From assembly GCF_032854445.1 (NCBI RefSeq), contig NC_088298.1, positions 5,700,160 through 5,764,159 on the forward strand: a DNA stretch of 64,000 nt, in the 5' to 3' direction. The notes under the pieces are model-generated. The model ran no database searches, had not been told where the DNA came from, and worked only from the letters and a program-made list of their open reading frames with translations. The position numbers and the translations under genes are program-made. Position 1 is the first letter of the stretch. Each line of letters begins with the position of its first letter. Shown piece by piece: positions 1-14,500 of this stretch. Origin of the DNA: Liolophura sinensis (taxonomy: Eukaryota > Mollusca > Polyplacophora > Chitonida > Chitonidae).

Positions 1-58
1 CGTTGTGATGGGAGGAAACCGGGCAGAACCTGGGGGAAAACCATGACCATCCGCAGGT
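1..58 (-). repeat. SINE family A fragment
   Basis: Minus-strand piece of the tRNA-derived SINE seen whole at 20630-20897 (its GGTTTCC...CATGGTC core). It abuts the first partial 95-bp repeat, so it cut or bounded that small array. Confidence 0.75.
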
Positions 59-314
59 TCATGCCATCACTCACCGCTAAAACAACAGTGTATGTTTGTA
101 ACAGATATATATGTTTGCTTTTGGATGGGTAAACAAACGATGGGCACACCTCTTCATGCCATCGCTCACCGCTAAGACAACAGTGTATGTTTGTAACAGA
201 CATATATGTTTGGTTTCAGATGGGTAAACAAACGGCGGGCACACCTCTTCATGCCTTCGCTTACCTCTAAGACAACAGTGTATGTTTGTAACAGATATAT
301 ATGTTTGGTTTCAG
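58..314 (+). repeat. 95-bp tandem repeat copied from a POLR1B 3' splice site and exon start
   Basis: Copies of the acceptor plus [13 protein letters not shown] coding start begin at 125, 220 and, as the real exon, 315. A truncated copy runs before 125. The copy at 220 keeps tttggtttcag but its frame reaches TAA after 16 codons; the copy at 125 has lost the AG. The spacing is exactly 95 bp. Confidence 0.9.
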
Positions 315-491
315 ATGGGTAAACAAACGATGGGCACACCTCTTCATGCCTTCACTCACCGCGCGGACAACAAACTGTACAGGATCCTCTTCCCACAAAC
401 CCCTATGGTCCGACCAATCATCTATGACCAGTACAAGGTGGATAACTACCCGTTGGGAACCAACGCTATTGTGGCTGTCATCTCGTACACG
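315..491 (+). CDS. POLR1B: POLR1B exon (MGKQTMG to VISYT)
   Basis: The acceptor AG is at 313-314 and the donor ACG|gtaaga at 491/492; the exon is 177 nt, phase 0 to 0. It encodes [13 protein letters not shown] and then the [16 protein letters not shown] block. The opening ATG is internal Met, not a start: family members have Cys-Gln just before it. Two or three decayed copies of its first third lie directly upstream. Confidence 0.96.
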
Positions 492-3400
492 GTAAGACTT
501 CGGTATTGAACCCTCAGAACACAAAAAAAAAAATTTTTGTAGCATGTTTGTTGTGGTTTTTTTCATCATGGGTTCAATGAAACCATTAACTGTATGTAGC
601 TTGCTGTTTCTACCAAAGCGTTGTTGAAGTCAAAATTGGTGTATTTTCAAGGCTTATTATTACTAACACATAATTTAGAATTAAGAACCATTTCAAAAAA
701 CATTTGTTATTTTACCATAATTCACAGTTTGAACTCAGGAGGCATCATGGTACGTGCTCATCTACTTCACACAAGACGGGAACTCACATGATTTGTAAAC
801 ACTCAGCTTTGATGTCGTATTTTTGTCATTTTCCATATTTTTATCATTTCCGTATTTTTGTCATTTCCATATTTTTGTCATTTTCGTACCCTTTCTGTGG
901 CACAGGGCTACGACATGGAGGATGCAATGTGTCTGAACAAGGCTTCATATGAGAGAGGTTTTGCTCACGGGGTGATCTACAAGTCAGAGGTAAGTACACA
1001 GTAGCTGTGTGATGGGAGGATTTGGTCACGGGATGATCTACAAGACAGAGGTAAGTACGCAGTAGCTGTGTGATGGGAGGATTTGGTCACAGGGCGATCT
1101 ACAAGTCAGAGGTAAGTACGCAGTAGCTGTGTGATGGGAGGATTTGGTCACGGGGTGATTTACAAGTCAGAGGTAAGTACGCAGTAGCTGTGTGATGGGA
1201 GGATTTGGTCACGGGGTGATCTACAAGTCAGAGGTAAGTACGCAGTAGCTGTGTGATGGGAGGATTTGGTCACGGGGCGATCTACAAGTCAGAGGTAAGT
1301 GCGCAGTAGCTGTGTGATGGGAGGATTTGGTCACGGGGTGATCTACCAGTCAGAGGTAAGTGTGCAGTAGCTGTGTGATGGGAGGATTTGGTCACGGGGT
1401 GATCTACAAGTCAGAGGTAAGTACGCAGTAGATGTGTGATGGGAGGATTTGGTCATGGGGTGATCTACAAGTCAGAGGTAAGTACGCAGTAGCTGTGTGA
1501 TGGGAGGATTTGGTCACAGGGCGATCTACAAGTCAGAGGTAAGTACGTAAGTACACAGTAGCTGTGTGATGGGAGGATTTGGTCAAGGGTTGATCTACAT
1601 GTCAGAGGTAAGTACGCAGTAGCTGTGTGATGGGAGGATTTGGTCACGGGGTGATCTACAAGTCAGAGGTAAGTACGCAGTAGCTGTGTGATGGGAGGAT
1701 TTGGTCACGGGTTGATCTACAAGTCAGAGGTAAGTGCGCAGTAGCTGTGTGATGGGAGGATTTGGTCACAGGGCGATCTACAAGTCAGAGGTAAGTACGC
1801 AGTAGCTGTGTGATGGGAGGATTTGGTCACTGGGAGATCTACAAGTCAGAGGTAAGTACGCAGTAGCTGTGTGATGGGAGGATTTGGTCACGGGGAGATC
1901 TACAAGTCAGAGGTAAGTGCGCAGTAGCTGTGTGATGGGAGGATTTGGTCACGGGGAGATCTACAAGTCAGAGGTAAGTACGCAGTAGCTGTGTGATGGG
2001 AGAATTTGGTCACAGGGCGATCTACAAGTCAGAGTTAAGTACGTAAGTACGCAGTAGCTGTGTGATGGGAGGATTTGGTCAAGGGGTGATCTACAAGTCA
2101 GAGGTAAGTGTGCAGTAGCTGTGTGATGGGAGGATTTGGTCACGGGGTGATCTACAAGTCAGAGGTAAGTACGCAGTAGCTGTGTGATGGGAGGATTTGG
2201 TCACGGGGCGATCTACAAGTCAGAGGTAAGTACGCAGTAGCTGTGTGATGGGAGGATTTGGTCACGGGGCGATCTACAAGTCAGAGGTAAGTGCGCAGTA
2301 GCTGTGTGATGGGAGGATTTGGTCAAGGGATGATCTACAAGTCAGAGGTAAGCACACAGTGGCTTTGTGATGGGAGGATTTGGTCACGGGGCGATCTACA
2401 AGTCAGAGGTAAGTACGCAGTAGCTGTGTGATGGGAGGATTTGGTCACGGGGTGATCTACAAGTCAGAGGTAAGTACGCAGTAGCTGTGTGATGGGAGAA
2501 TTTGGTCACGGGGTGATCTACAAGTCAGAGGTAAGTGCGCAGCAGCTGTGTGATGGGAGATAAGTACGCATTCTGCCTGATTCTAAGAGTTTCTTTTGTT
2601 CTTATAAAGCTCAAGTTTGTTTGGAAGGTAGGATGATGTCCTTCTGGCAACATGCAATTTACAGCACAAAAAGTAATATTTAATCACATTTAATTGCCTC
2701 TAAAAATACACCTTTTTTGTGAAACTTTAGGTCATTAATCATACTGTAAGTGTATTGACTCTACAGTTTTTATTTTGAAAGAATTTTTACAAAACTTATT
2801 CATAGGCAGTCAACTTCACCTGTACAAGATAGGGAATTCCCTTCACAAGGTATTCCAGTTGGTAGAGCGTCCGCTTCGGGACCAGTAGATCCAGGATCAA
2901 TCCTTGATCGAGTCACACCTAAGACTTTGAAAGAGGAAGTTGTAACTTCCTTGCTTGGCGTTCGGCATGAAGGGGATAGTGCAATGACTGGTTGACCCGT
3001 GTCAGTATAATGGCTCGGGCGGGATGGCTTACTTGCCTTCGGTAAGTCGTCTCAGTGAAGCAGCACTAAATAAAAGAGTGGTGAAAATCCGTCCTGCAAC
3101 AAGGAGGCACATTACACGTACATGCACCCTAAGGATTCCTTCGTCGTCATATGACTGAAAAATTGTTGAGTACGACGTTAACCCCCATGCACTCACTCAC
3201 ACACAAGGCATTCTGTTTCTAATACCATAGATGTTTTTCATTGTATCTTTGTGTCAAACTGCAAAAATATTCCTTGTTTTCTATAGATAATGTTGGTGTA
3301 GTATGATGAGCAGCATAATATTGAGAAACAAAATCATTTCAACACGATTATTTCAGCATTTGTTACGCCATCGTCAGGAGTGAAAGTCGTGGTGTTTACT

Positions 3401-6400
3401 TCTGTTAGGTCTGCACACATTGTGAAGCACTTAGGCCAAGGTCGTTTGTTAGAAAAATAATGAGATGCATCTCTTGTTTATGACCTTGACCTGTTACACT
3501 CTGTGTATGATACGATAAATGCTGAAATATTGAGTCAAAATGATTTTCTCTGTCAGAGTTTGGCTGCTTTTGTATTGCAACAATACTGTAAAGTCTGAAT
3601 ATTTTGCAACATTGTTTTAATGTCTTTTTTCACGTCTTTTTTCACAGTTCATAGACCTAAACGGGAAAGTCAGCTTGGTATTTGGTATGTATACTGTGTT
3701 AACAAAATCCATTTCTCAGTAAAATTCTTTTCATGGATGTGTTATTTTCACAGTCATGGCAGTAAAATTTTTGTCCTGTTTTTAATTCCACGGATCCTTG
3801 AGTAATTTTGTAAAAGATGGATTGTCAGAGCATACATTACTGAGTTTTAATACAGTTTTGTTAAACGTTAAAATCACTACAGCTCCAGGGCTTATTCCAA
3901 AAGGTAGCCTCAGTCAAAATTGAAAAGTTCAGAAACATGTGAAAGTAGATGGTCCAAGAAGTTAAATTGAAATGGTTTCAAAAACAGTGCACATGGGGTG
4001 GTTGTTCAAAAGAAGTTAAATTGAAATGGTTTCAAAAACAGTGCACATGGGGTGGTTGTTCAAAAGAAGTTAAATTGAAATGGTTTCAAAAACAGTGCAC
4101 ATGGGGTGGTTGTTCAAAAGAAGTTAAATTGAAATGGTTTCAAAAACAGTTCACATGGGGTGGTTGTTCAAAAGAAGTTAAATTGAAATGGTTTCAAAAA
4201 CAGTTCACATGGGGTGGTTGTTCAAAACAAGTTAAATTGAAATGGTTTAAAAAAACAGTGCACATGGGGTGGTTGTTCAAATGTGTATTAAAAGTTAAGC
4301 CAGACTCAAATCTTGCCCAAATACAAAAACTGTGGCACTTAAGTCCAGACTGAAATTAATACCAGGGAGTATAAGTGGGAAGGTCTGGCACCCACCTGCT
4401 GATGGCCGTGAGTTTCCTCCCACCATAATGTAGGTCACTGTTCAAATGAAATATTCTTGAGTAAAACACCAATGAAATAAATAAATAAAAGAGCAGATCC
4501 ATGAGATGAATTTTACTGGGTAGATGCTTGTGTGTTAAATGTGATGACGACACAGTATTTTCAGTGATTCTCGTAGTAGAAGTAGTAGATCAGTAATGTC
4601 TAATAAATCTCAACTACATTAAAAACATCACTGCATTGTTTTAGTACTTACATGTTATTCTGTTTAAGACATAGGTGTATAAGTATTCTTGAGTATGGCT
4701 TAAAACACCAATCAAATAAATAAATAAATAAACTTAGAATAAAACCCTAACTGAGGTAGATTGACGAGGGCGTATTTTACCGGTTATGTGTGACCTTTTG
4801 GCAGCTATCACACTGTTGTCGCTGCTCTGGTTTTACTCTCTATGCTGTACATCTGTCACACTGTCGTCGCTGCTCTGGTTTTATTCTCTATGCTGTACGG
4901 CTATCACACTGCCGTCGCTGATCTGGTTTTACTCTCAATAAGGTACATCTGTCACAGTGTCGTCACTGCTCTGGTTTTACTCTCTATGCTGTACGTCTGT
5001 CACAGTGTCGTCGCTGCTCTGGTTTTACTCTCTATGCTGTACGGCTATCACACTGTCATCACTGCTATGGTTTTACTCTATGCTGTACGTCTGTCACAGT
5101 GTCCTCACTGCTCTGGTTTTACTCTCTATGCTGTACAGCTATGACACTCATCGCTGATCTGGTTTTACTCTCAATAAGGTACGTCTGTCACACTGTCGTC
5201 ACTGGTCTGGTTTTACTCTCTATGCTGTACGTCTGTCACACTGTCTTCGCTGCTGTGGTTTTACTCTCTATGCTGTACACACTGTCGTCGCTGTTGTGGT
5301 TTTACTCTCTATGCTGTACATCTATCACACTGTCGTCCCCTGCTCTGATTTTACTCTCTATGCTGTATGTCTATCACACTGTTGTCACTGCTCTGGTTTT
5401 ACTCTCTATGCTGTACATCTATCACACTGTCGTCGCTACTCTGGTTTTACTCTCTATGCTGTACATCTATCACACTGTCATCGCTGCTTTAGTTTTACTC
5501 TCTGTGCTGTACATCTATCACACTGTCGTCCCCTGCTCTGATTTTACTCTCTATGCTGTATGTCTATCACACTGTTGTCACTGCTCTGGTTTTACTCTCT
5601 ATGCTGTATGTCTATCACACTGTCATCGCTACTCTGGTTTTACTCTCTATGCTGTATGTTTATCACACTGTCGACGCTGTTCTGGTTTTACTCTCTGTGC
5701 TGTACATCTATCACACTGTCGTCCCTGCTCTGGTTTCACTCTCTATGCTGTACGTCTATCACACTGTCATCGCTGCTCTGGTTTTACTCTCTATGCTGTA
5801 CGTCTGTCACTCTGTTGTCACTGCTCTGGTTTTACTCTCTATGCTGTATGTCTATCACACTGTCATCGCTGCTCTGGTTTTACTCTCTATGCTGTACATC
5901 TATCACACTATCGTCGCTGCTCTGGTTTTACTCTGTATGCTGTACATCTATCACAGTGTCGTTTCTGCTCTGGTTTTACTGTCTATGCTGTACATCTATC
6001 ACACTATCGTCGCTGCTCTGGTTTTACTCCCTGTGTTATTAGTCTTTTATTATATATATACATGTATATTTATATACACACAAATTACACAAATATGTTG
6101 AATAGTTGTGGCGTTCATTGCAGGCTGTAAGCCAGGTGAGAAGGGGTCGGATAGGTTAAACGAGGATGGACTGCCACCGGTGGGGATTTACCTGGAGGAG
6201 GGTGACCCTTACTACAGGTAAGTGACTAGGTGGGGAGTGGTGTGGAGTCGGGGGTGGTGTAGGGGTCGCTCGTACAAGTTGATCATAGGTACAGTTGATT
6301 ATAAACCTGACAATTAAGTTTACAGTGGACTGTAAGAATAAATTACGCCACTAATACAAAGTAATTGTAAGGTGGTTGTTAATTTATCAGAGTTAAGATT

Positions 6401-8536
6401 ATGATCATTCTAAAAATGGGAAATGTACCAATCAGTGCCTTTTCGTTGCCTTCATTTTCCGAAGAGTTCTACATCATCTTAATTCAGCTGCTAACGACAA
6501 TATGTGAAAGAAGTTCTCATAACATCTTTTAGAGACAGTTAAACCGAGTCCAAAATTCGTAACTGACAGTGTATCTAAGGCAAGTAATAGTACTTGTCGT
6601 TAGTTTTGAGGTGATTATAAATGTGTACATCATGGTCAACCCAACTGTAATTTCTTCTGTGAGTGACGACTATCTTAGGTTGCAATTCTTTCATGCAAGA
6701 GGTCGTGGATTGTAAGTTAAGGTTACGATTGTGGCCTTAGTGATTTACGATCAACTTACGCTTACAATCCCTTTGTGCAGGCTGTCTCCGGGCTCATGGA
6801 TATCACTGGCAGGCCAGTAGCTGACTACTGTTGCGTGGTTTGACCATGTTCTCACTGCCACATAGCAGCAACGTTGCCAAAGTGAGCGTATTTATTTGAT
6901 TGGGGTTTTACATGGTACTCAAGAAAATTTCACCTAAATGACGTCGGCCAGCGTTACGGTAACAGGGAAACGGGCAGAGACCAGGGGAAACCCCACAACC
7001 ATCTGGAGGTTGCTGGCATGTCCAGCTGCAGTATTGCTGAAGTGTCAATAAACCATAATCATTCATTCATGTGGTACGTTCCCAGACAGGGAATTTTTAA
7101 GTGCCGCCTGCTTCCATAATTCCATTCGTTATGTTTTAAGAATAAGACAGGAATCAAGTATTAATATTACCATTAAATCATTCAGTCATTGAATCTGTTT
7201 ACAGCTACATTAACATACAGACAGGAGAGTGCAGGGTGGTGAAGTACAAACATCAAGAACCAGCCTACGTGGAGCAGATCAAAATCCTGGCTAACGACTC
7301 GGGGACGACGGAACTACAGAAAGTCTGCATTGTTCTGCGAATGCCGGTGAGCCAAGTTACATGCTGTATTCAACCTAAAATTGGTCGTTCTTCACTTAAC
7401 ACAGTTGGCTTTGTTTTGATTAATCCGTCAACCTCATAGGGCTGGTAACTACCTACATTATGGTCAGATTCTCACCATAATTGAGCTGATGGTTAACTCA
7501 CCTCGTTTATGTTTCAAACCTCAGAGAAACCCCATCATAGGGGACAAGTTTGCCAGCCGACATGGTCAAAAAGGAATCTGCAGGTATGTCATCTAGTTTA
7601 TAGCTATCATCTATAGTTATCAGCTTCTTTATAATTTAATAGGTCAGTCTCCTGGTTAATTGGATACAGAATCTTCGTTGATTGGCTTGTGCCAAAGATT
7701 GGCAAGTACAGGCTGTGTCTAACCTAAACTGAATTTTAGGCATGGCAGATTTATTCAAGCATAACATAGGCTTCAGAGTTTAACCTCGGAAATCCTATCT
7801 CCATACTCAACCAATCAGCATCAATTCTATATTCCTTCAAGTGGTTCACCTTACCCGTGTTGTGTTCACTTTCTTGCCCAGAAACACATTCAGGTCAGGT
7901 TTTGATAGGGCCATTGTGCATGTTTTAATTGAATTCTTTATTTGTTGTAATGAGGATTCCCATTATTTGTATTTTGAAGCATATGTTATGTTTTTAATAA
8001 TGACATAGATTTTAATCCTGGCTCAGATGATTAAAGCTTTTAGATTTGCTTGACTATCAGAATCAAATAACCAGTTTAAAGCTGCCTCGTATGGGTGCAA
8101 AAGTGACTGGAGATTTTCTTTTTTAATTATAAGATTACTCACATTTTGGGGAAGGTTATAGAATTGAAATAATGTTTTCAGCTGCGGGTGTCTAGCGGCG
8201 GTTTTTATAGACAGTTTTATGCATATTTTCTGTCAGTGGTTGGAAATATTCAAAAATGATGTCATCTGTGAAGAGACTGGCAATACGGGACCAGCTTAGC
8301 ACCCCAACCCCCCAACCCCCGCCCCCCCATTCTGACTCTCCCGTGAAAATAGTTGTTTTGACAGCTACCACTGTCGACGTCACCACACCTGGCTACTTAA
8401 TTTCCGATCTGACCACTGGGGACTTATTTACTAAGACTGTAGTGGAAAGTTACTTTCATGCCCCAAGAGAAACCTGAGAAGCTGTTTTATAGTTTTATAA
8501 CGTATACTATATGTTTTTTTAGTAGTATTATGTACA

Positions 8537-8586
<50 letters not shown>

Positions 8587-11500
8587 GACCACAACGTATA
8601 TTATCTATCACAGAAATAAAAACCGAGCGTTTGATATCTCCTTTGAGCCATTGACCAGCGTGGTCATGAGTTCAAATCAAGGTCTGGCCAGTTTTGCTGC
8701 AGTCTAATTTATGTTTCAGCATGAAGTGGCCAGTGGAGAATATGCCTTTCACGGAGTCTGGGATGGTACCTGATATCATTTTCAACCCTCATGGATTCCC
8801 CTCCAGAATGACCATTGGTAAGTCTTTGGTTTCAGTCAGATTAAATTTGATTTAAGGGATTATAGCTGACAGTTTCTTTGGCCATCTCAGGACGACAGAA
8901 CTAAAGAATTTTGTAAAGACATAAATTTGCAATATCTGCAACTTTTCTGCACATGCGGTTTCATGTCGTTGTGCACTCATGCAAGAAGTGAATGGCCAGT
9001 ATTAACGGAAAAAGACAACAGATGATACAAACTAATAGGAATTTCAAAAGAGCGTTGTGAAAAAATGACATGTTGACGTGGTTACTCTTGGAAATCTTAT
9101 GAGGCTGTACAATATGCCATGTTAGAACAACTGCAAACATGCTGTTGTGTCACTTATACTCCGCACCCATGTGGCTAAAAAGCAAAATGTGGCTCGGATG
9201 ACGTGGCATGGTCAGATTATAGAAATGATTTGCGCCTAATTGGTTAAAAGGGATTATAGGGCGGCACCTTTGATTTTGTAGAAGTTGCAAAGGGACAAGT
9301 TGAATCTGAGTTATCTCCCTTGAGAATGTGGGCTTATCATTGTCTCAAACTTATGCATTTCAGCTTTTCAAGGCAATTATTCTCAACCATTTGTCACATT
9401 CACCTGAAAAAATTCACTTGCGTCGTGAAAGTTCCGCAGTGAATTCAAAGGGTATTTGCCTTCTCAGTCAATACACAATTTTTACTGATTGGGGCTTTGT
9501 TTTCAAGTGTGCTGTTTATGATGTTGACCAAAACTGGGAAGTATCTAATTTTCATGTGGAACTAATTTTTGCGGTCAATGATTTACCGCGAAAAATAATT
9601 ATAGCGAAAATATCCAATATTGAATTATAAACTATGGGTAGTAGTAATAATGAAGTGAAATCTTCGCCAGGGTGATGGGAGTTGCACTAAGAAAGCCTGA
9701 CGGGCCAGCAAAATTTTTTAACAGCAGGGAAGGGAAATTATGGTTTAAATATATACAAGTTCTGGTGCTAAGGCTTGGTGTGTATAAAACAAAGTGGGAG
9801 TTTATTCGTCTTTAGTTTGATCAGTCTTCACTATGCCGGTGACGTGAAAGAAAAGTAGATACCAGCATGTGCTGGCTTCTACTGAACGTTGCTGTGATAC
9901 ACGCTATCCATTGGCTGTGTCTCTCCTGTGGTCCAATGAGTGAGCTTCTAACAAACTATGAAGTGTGTACAACAACACAATGGCCGTTTGACAACTATGG
10001 CAATGTTTGCAGTTTCTAATCGGCTACAGAGGAGGATTAAAACTGAAAACAATGCAGAACTTGCCGTGTTGCTTGACAAAGAATGAGTGATTGTCGCCGA
10101 TAATGGTGAATTCATTTGTTTTGCGTTGAACTGCTCAAAAGGTGATAGGTCACTTTGCCAGGTCTTTAAAAGTACTCATCAAGGGTTCGAAAAGAAGTGA
10201 CACCTGTTTGAGTACTGCTCACGGTAGATGCGAAAGTAATCTTGTTACGTAGTGATAATCCATTCCCCGCTGTTTTAATCTCTGATCCAGATTACGAGGA
10301 TTAGCGACACCGCAGAAAACAAAGTAGGATTAAAGCCACCCATGAGGATACCTGTTTGACGTGCTTTCTGCCATATTATGTCTTGGAAAATTTTAAGATT
10401 TGCTTTTCAGTATTCTCTTAAATATGCGAAAATTAATTCCTGAAAACATATTTTTGGAGGAATTTCGCGAAAATAAATTCGAACGAATAATAAGTACTTC
10501 ACGGTATATAGCATCCACCATTTACTTGACTGTGTAGGATTTGCTTTGCTTCAGCAAAGAGTCCTGCACAGTTGAACAGGTCCTTGACTTATTTGAAATT
10601 GACATTAATTATTTAAATGAAATTGATATATAAGTGAAATATTCATGAGTACGGCATAAAGCACCAATCAGATAATTAGGGAAATAGAGAAATAGGAATT
10701 CATCTATATCACAAAGTGTAATTCTAACCATGTCTATGACAAAGTTTCTATATTATGTATTTTAAAAATATGAATATGGTTTGCTGAATTTTGTCTTATA
10801 TTTGAGATTTTTTTTTAAATGTGTTGTTTTGTTTTTATTTTTAGGTGTTACAATAGTCATATCGAAAACCATTTTCTGTCTTCTAGTGTAAACAGGGTCT
10901 CTCTTAGACATGCAATGTTCAACCATCATTCCTTCGTTTGTTCTTTGGTTATCTCCCCTTACATAGGCATGATGATAGAGAGCATGGCAGGGAAGTCTGG
11001 GGCATGTCACGGTCTCTGCCACGATGCTACTCCATTCCAGTTTTCTGAGGAACACCCTGCCATCCATTACTTTGGGGATTTGCTGACTGCTGGTGAGTGA
11101 GTTTGTGTTAATATGTCATACAGTGTATAGGAGATTTGATTGCAGTATATTAGGCCCACTGTGCCAGAAACTTCTGATGATCCTTTTTACTGAAGCCATG
11201 GTTTTGGAAGGTTAGTGGTTTCCAAAGATTGGTGGCTTTTGAAGGTTCGTGGTTTCCAAAGGTTGTTGCTTTACGAAGGTTATTGGTTTCCAAAGGTTGT
11301 TGCTTTACGAAGGTTAATGGTTTCCAAAGGTTGTTGCTTTACGAAGGTTAGTGGTTTCCAAAGGTTGTGCCTTTCAGAAGGTTAGTGGTTTGCAAAGGTT
11401 GTTGCTTTATGAAGGTTAGTGGTTTCCGAAGGTTAGTACCGGCCTCGATAACACAATTGGTAGAGCGTCTGCTTTGGGAGGGTAGATCCAGGGTCAATCC

Positions 11501-14500
11501 TGGGTAGAGTCACACCGAAGTTGTAACTTCCTCGCTTTTCATTCAGCACAAAGGGGATAGTGCAATGACTGGTTGACCCGTACCAGTATAATGGCTTGGG
11601 CAGTGCGGCTTACTTGCCTTCGGTAAGCTGTCTCAGTGAAGCAGCACTAGATAAAAGAGGGGTGGAAATCTGTCCTGCAACAAGGAGGCACATTACATGC
11701 ACTCTAAGGATTCCTTCATGGTCATATGACTGAAAAATTGTTAAGTACAACGTTAAAGCCCAAGTACTCACTCACTCACTCACTAACTCCGAAGGTAAGG
11801 GATTAGGTCTTGAGTATGGCGTTAAATAAGTAAAAAGATAAAAAATAAATGCTAAATTCATTTAAATTCTAAATTCAGGGTCTTCAAACCTATAAATTTT
11901 GTTGATAAAATGTTAAGCCTTGGTCTTGGACGTGTGTGGAAAAGGTGTATATCATATCAAAATGGTATTGAATTGATCATATCTTAGGCACACGTAGGCA
12001 CTATTTGATGTTAGAGCATAGTGTTATGCTGAGAATGTAGTGCTGTGACAGAGTAGTTATTGTGTCAACCACACCGACGTGACTAGCCAAGGAGGAGACA
12101 CAAGTTCAATCCCAAGTCCGGTCAGGTCTTAAAAGTGGCAATTTTTGTTCTTCTTTCTTACTGAACAGTCTACAGATAAATGCTGTCAATTAATATAATG
12201 TGATGCCCGTGAGTACTAGTCAAATACCACATTTGCTAATTAGACCACCGGTACTAAATATCTGTTAACTCTGCCAGTTTGTTGAAACAACAAGTTTGAA
12301 TAAGAACATGGGTTCGGTGGAGATGTGGTTATAATTGGTGCGTCAATCATTCAGTTAGCTTGCCAGTGTTCTATCTGGATGAGGTGTCACACATGTATGT
12401 AACAATGTCTGGTGTCTTCTGTATGGCAGTGACAACATGTATATGTAGAGCTGCAGCATGTCGATAATTACACTGCTAGCGGTGTGAGGGTTCAAAACCA
12501 ACCTTGGAACAGAGACTTTGTAATGTCCTCTTTACTCTCTTGTGGGACCTTGTGGGTACAATAAGCAATCACAACACTCTTTTAGCCATTTGCACACTTT
12601 GACATTTGCACACTTTGACATTTGCACAGTTTGACATTTGCACACTTTGACATTTGCAGAAGACCATTTGTCTTCTACCAGTATGGTTTCGGAAAACTCA
12701 TCAGTAGCTTGCCTAAAGCTGGTGGTTCACCCAGGGCACTCTGGTTTTGACCAGCTAATGTGTTAATGAAGTATGCTTGTTGTCTGTTTCATACATTGTG
12801 TCTAGCTGGTTACAATTACTACGGGACGGAGCGTCTGTACTCGGGGATCGATGGACGGGAGTTTGAAGCGGACATCTTCATAGGGGTTGTATACTACCAG
12901 AGACTAAGGCACATGGTTTCGGACAAGTTTCAGGTACAGTAGTGATTTATTCTGTACTAATGGTTTTCTGACACTGTTTTTACACCCTTCATGACCAAGA
13001 ACCCCCTCCCCCCCCACCACCAACTCTGCTACACCATAGAATGGGGTCACTGTTTCTTAATTTGATGATGAGTAAGGTATGGATAAGTCTATATGATGAT
13101 GTTTTAGTGAACATTGAAAATATTTACACATACATTTTTGTAGAAACGGTGGCATTTAATAAAATTGTTTTAGGTTTTTACACAGGTGTATCAGCTGTTT
13201 TATGTGAATGTTTTAGGTTTTTACACAAGTATATTACCTGTTTTATGTGCATGTTTTAGGTTTTTACACAGGTATATTAGCTGTTTTATGTGCATGTTTT
13301 AGGTTTTTACACAGGTATATTAGCTGTTTTATGTGCATGTTTTAGGTTTTTACACAAGTATATTAGCTGTTTTATGTGCATGTTTTAGGTTTCTACACAA
13401 GTATATTAGCTGTTTTATATGCATGTTTTAGGTTTTTACACAAGTATATTAGCTGTTTTATGTGCATGTTTTAGTTTTTACACAAGTATATTAGCTGTTT
13501 TATGTGCATGTTTTAGGTTTTTACACAAGTATATTACCTGTTTTATGTGCATGTTTTAGGTTTTTACACAAGTATATTAGCTGTTTTATATGCATGTTTT
13601 AGGTTTTTACACAGGTATATTAGATGTTTTATGTGCATGTTTTAGGTTTTTACACAAGTATATTAGCTTTGAGTTTATGAGTTTTGTATATTCTTGTTTA
13701 TCTTTATATAACACATACTCTTTTTCGTGTCATTCACACCTCAGGTACGAACAACAGGTCCTATTGACAATCTTACGCATCAGCCAGTCAAGGGACGCAA
13801 GCGCGCAGGAGGGATACGTTTTGGGGAGATGGAGCGTGATGGTCTCATTGCCCACGGGACTGCTTTTCTACTACAGGATCGTCTCCTGAACTGCTCTGAC
13901 AGATCACAGGTCAGTGTTGTTGTTGTTGTTATGTATTTAATGTTATTTTGTAGCAATTGTTGCAAACAGTATAAAAATATATATATTTTTGTTATAATAT
14001 GTATAACAGCAAACAAAAAACGAGTCTCTTATCTGAAGTTTGCGCGTTCTGTTTTGTGTTTAATTTAGTTCCTTTCATGGAATGTTAAATAAACCAATAG
14101 GAAAGCCGATTTTCATAGAACAAGAAGAATGAACACGACCTCCTTGGACAAATCTACTTGACTACATACGTAACCGACTACATTTGTAACTGACTACATT
14201 TATAACAGGGCCTCCGTGGCTTAGTTTGCGCACTAGCGCAGCGTAATGACCCAGAAACCTCTCACCAATACGGTCGCTGGTCGCTGTGAGTCCAGCTCAT
14301 GCTGGCTTCCTTTCCAGCCGTAAGTGGGAAGGTCTTCCAGCAACCTGCGGATGGTCGTAGGTTTCCGCCAGGGCCCTGCCCAGTTTGCCCCCTCCACAAT
14401 GCTGGCCACCATCATATAAGTGAAATATTCTTCAGTACGGCGTAAAACACCAATCAAATAAATAAATAAATAAACATTTATAACTGTTGATAACCTCTAC

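Noticed and set aside
5099-6130. 343-codon forward frame as a gene
   Set aside because: It is the by-product of a 48-bp tandem repeat (16 codons) inside a POLR1B intron. All frames are open, the product is monotonous, and no splice or start evidence exists.
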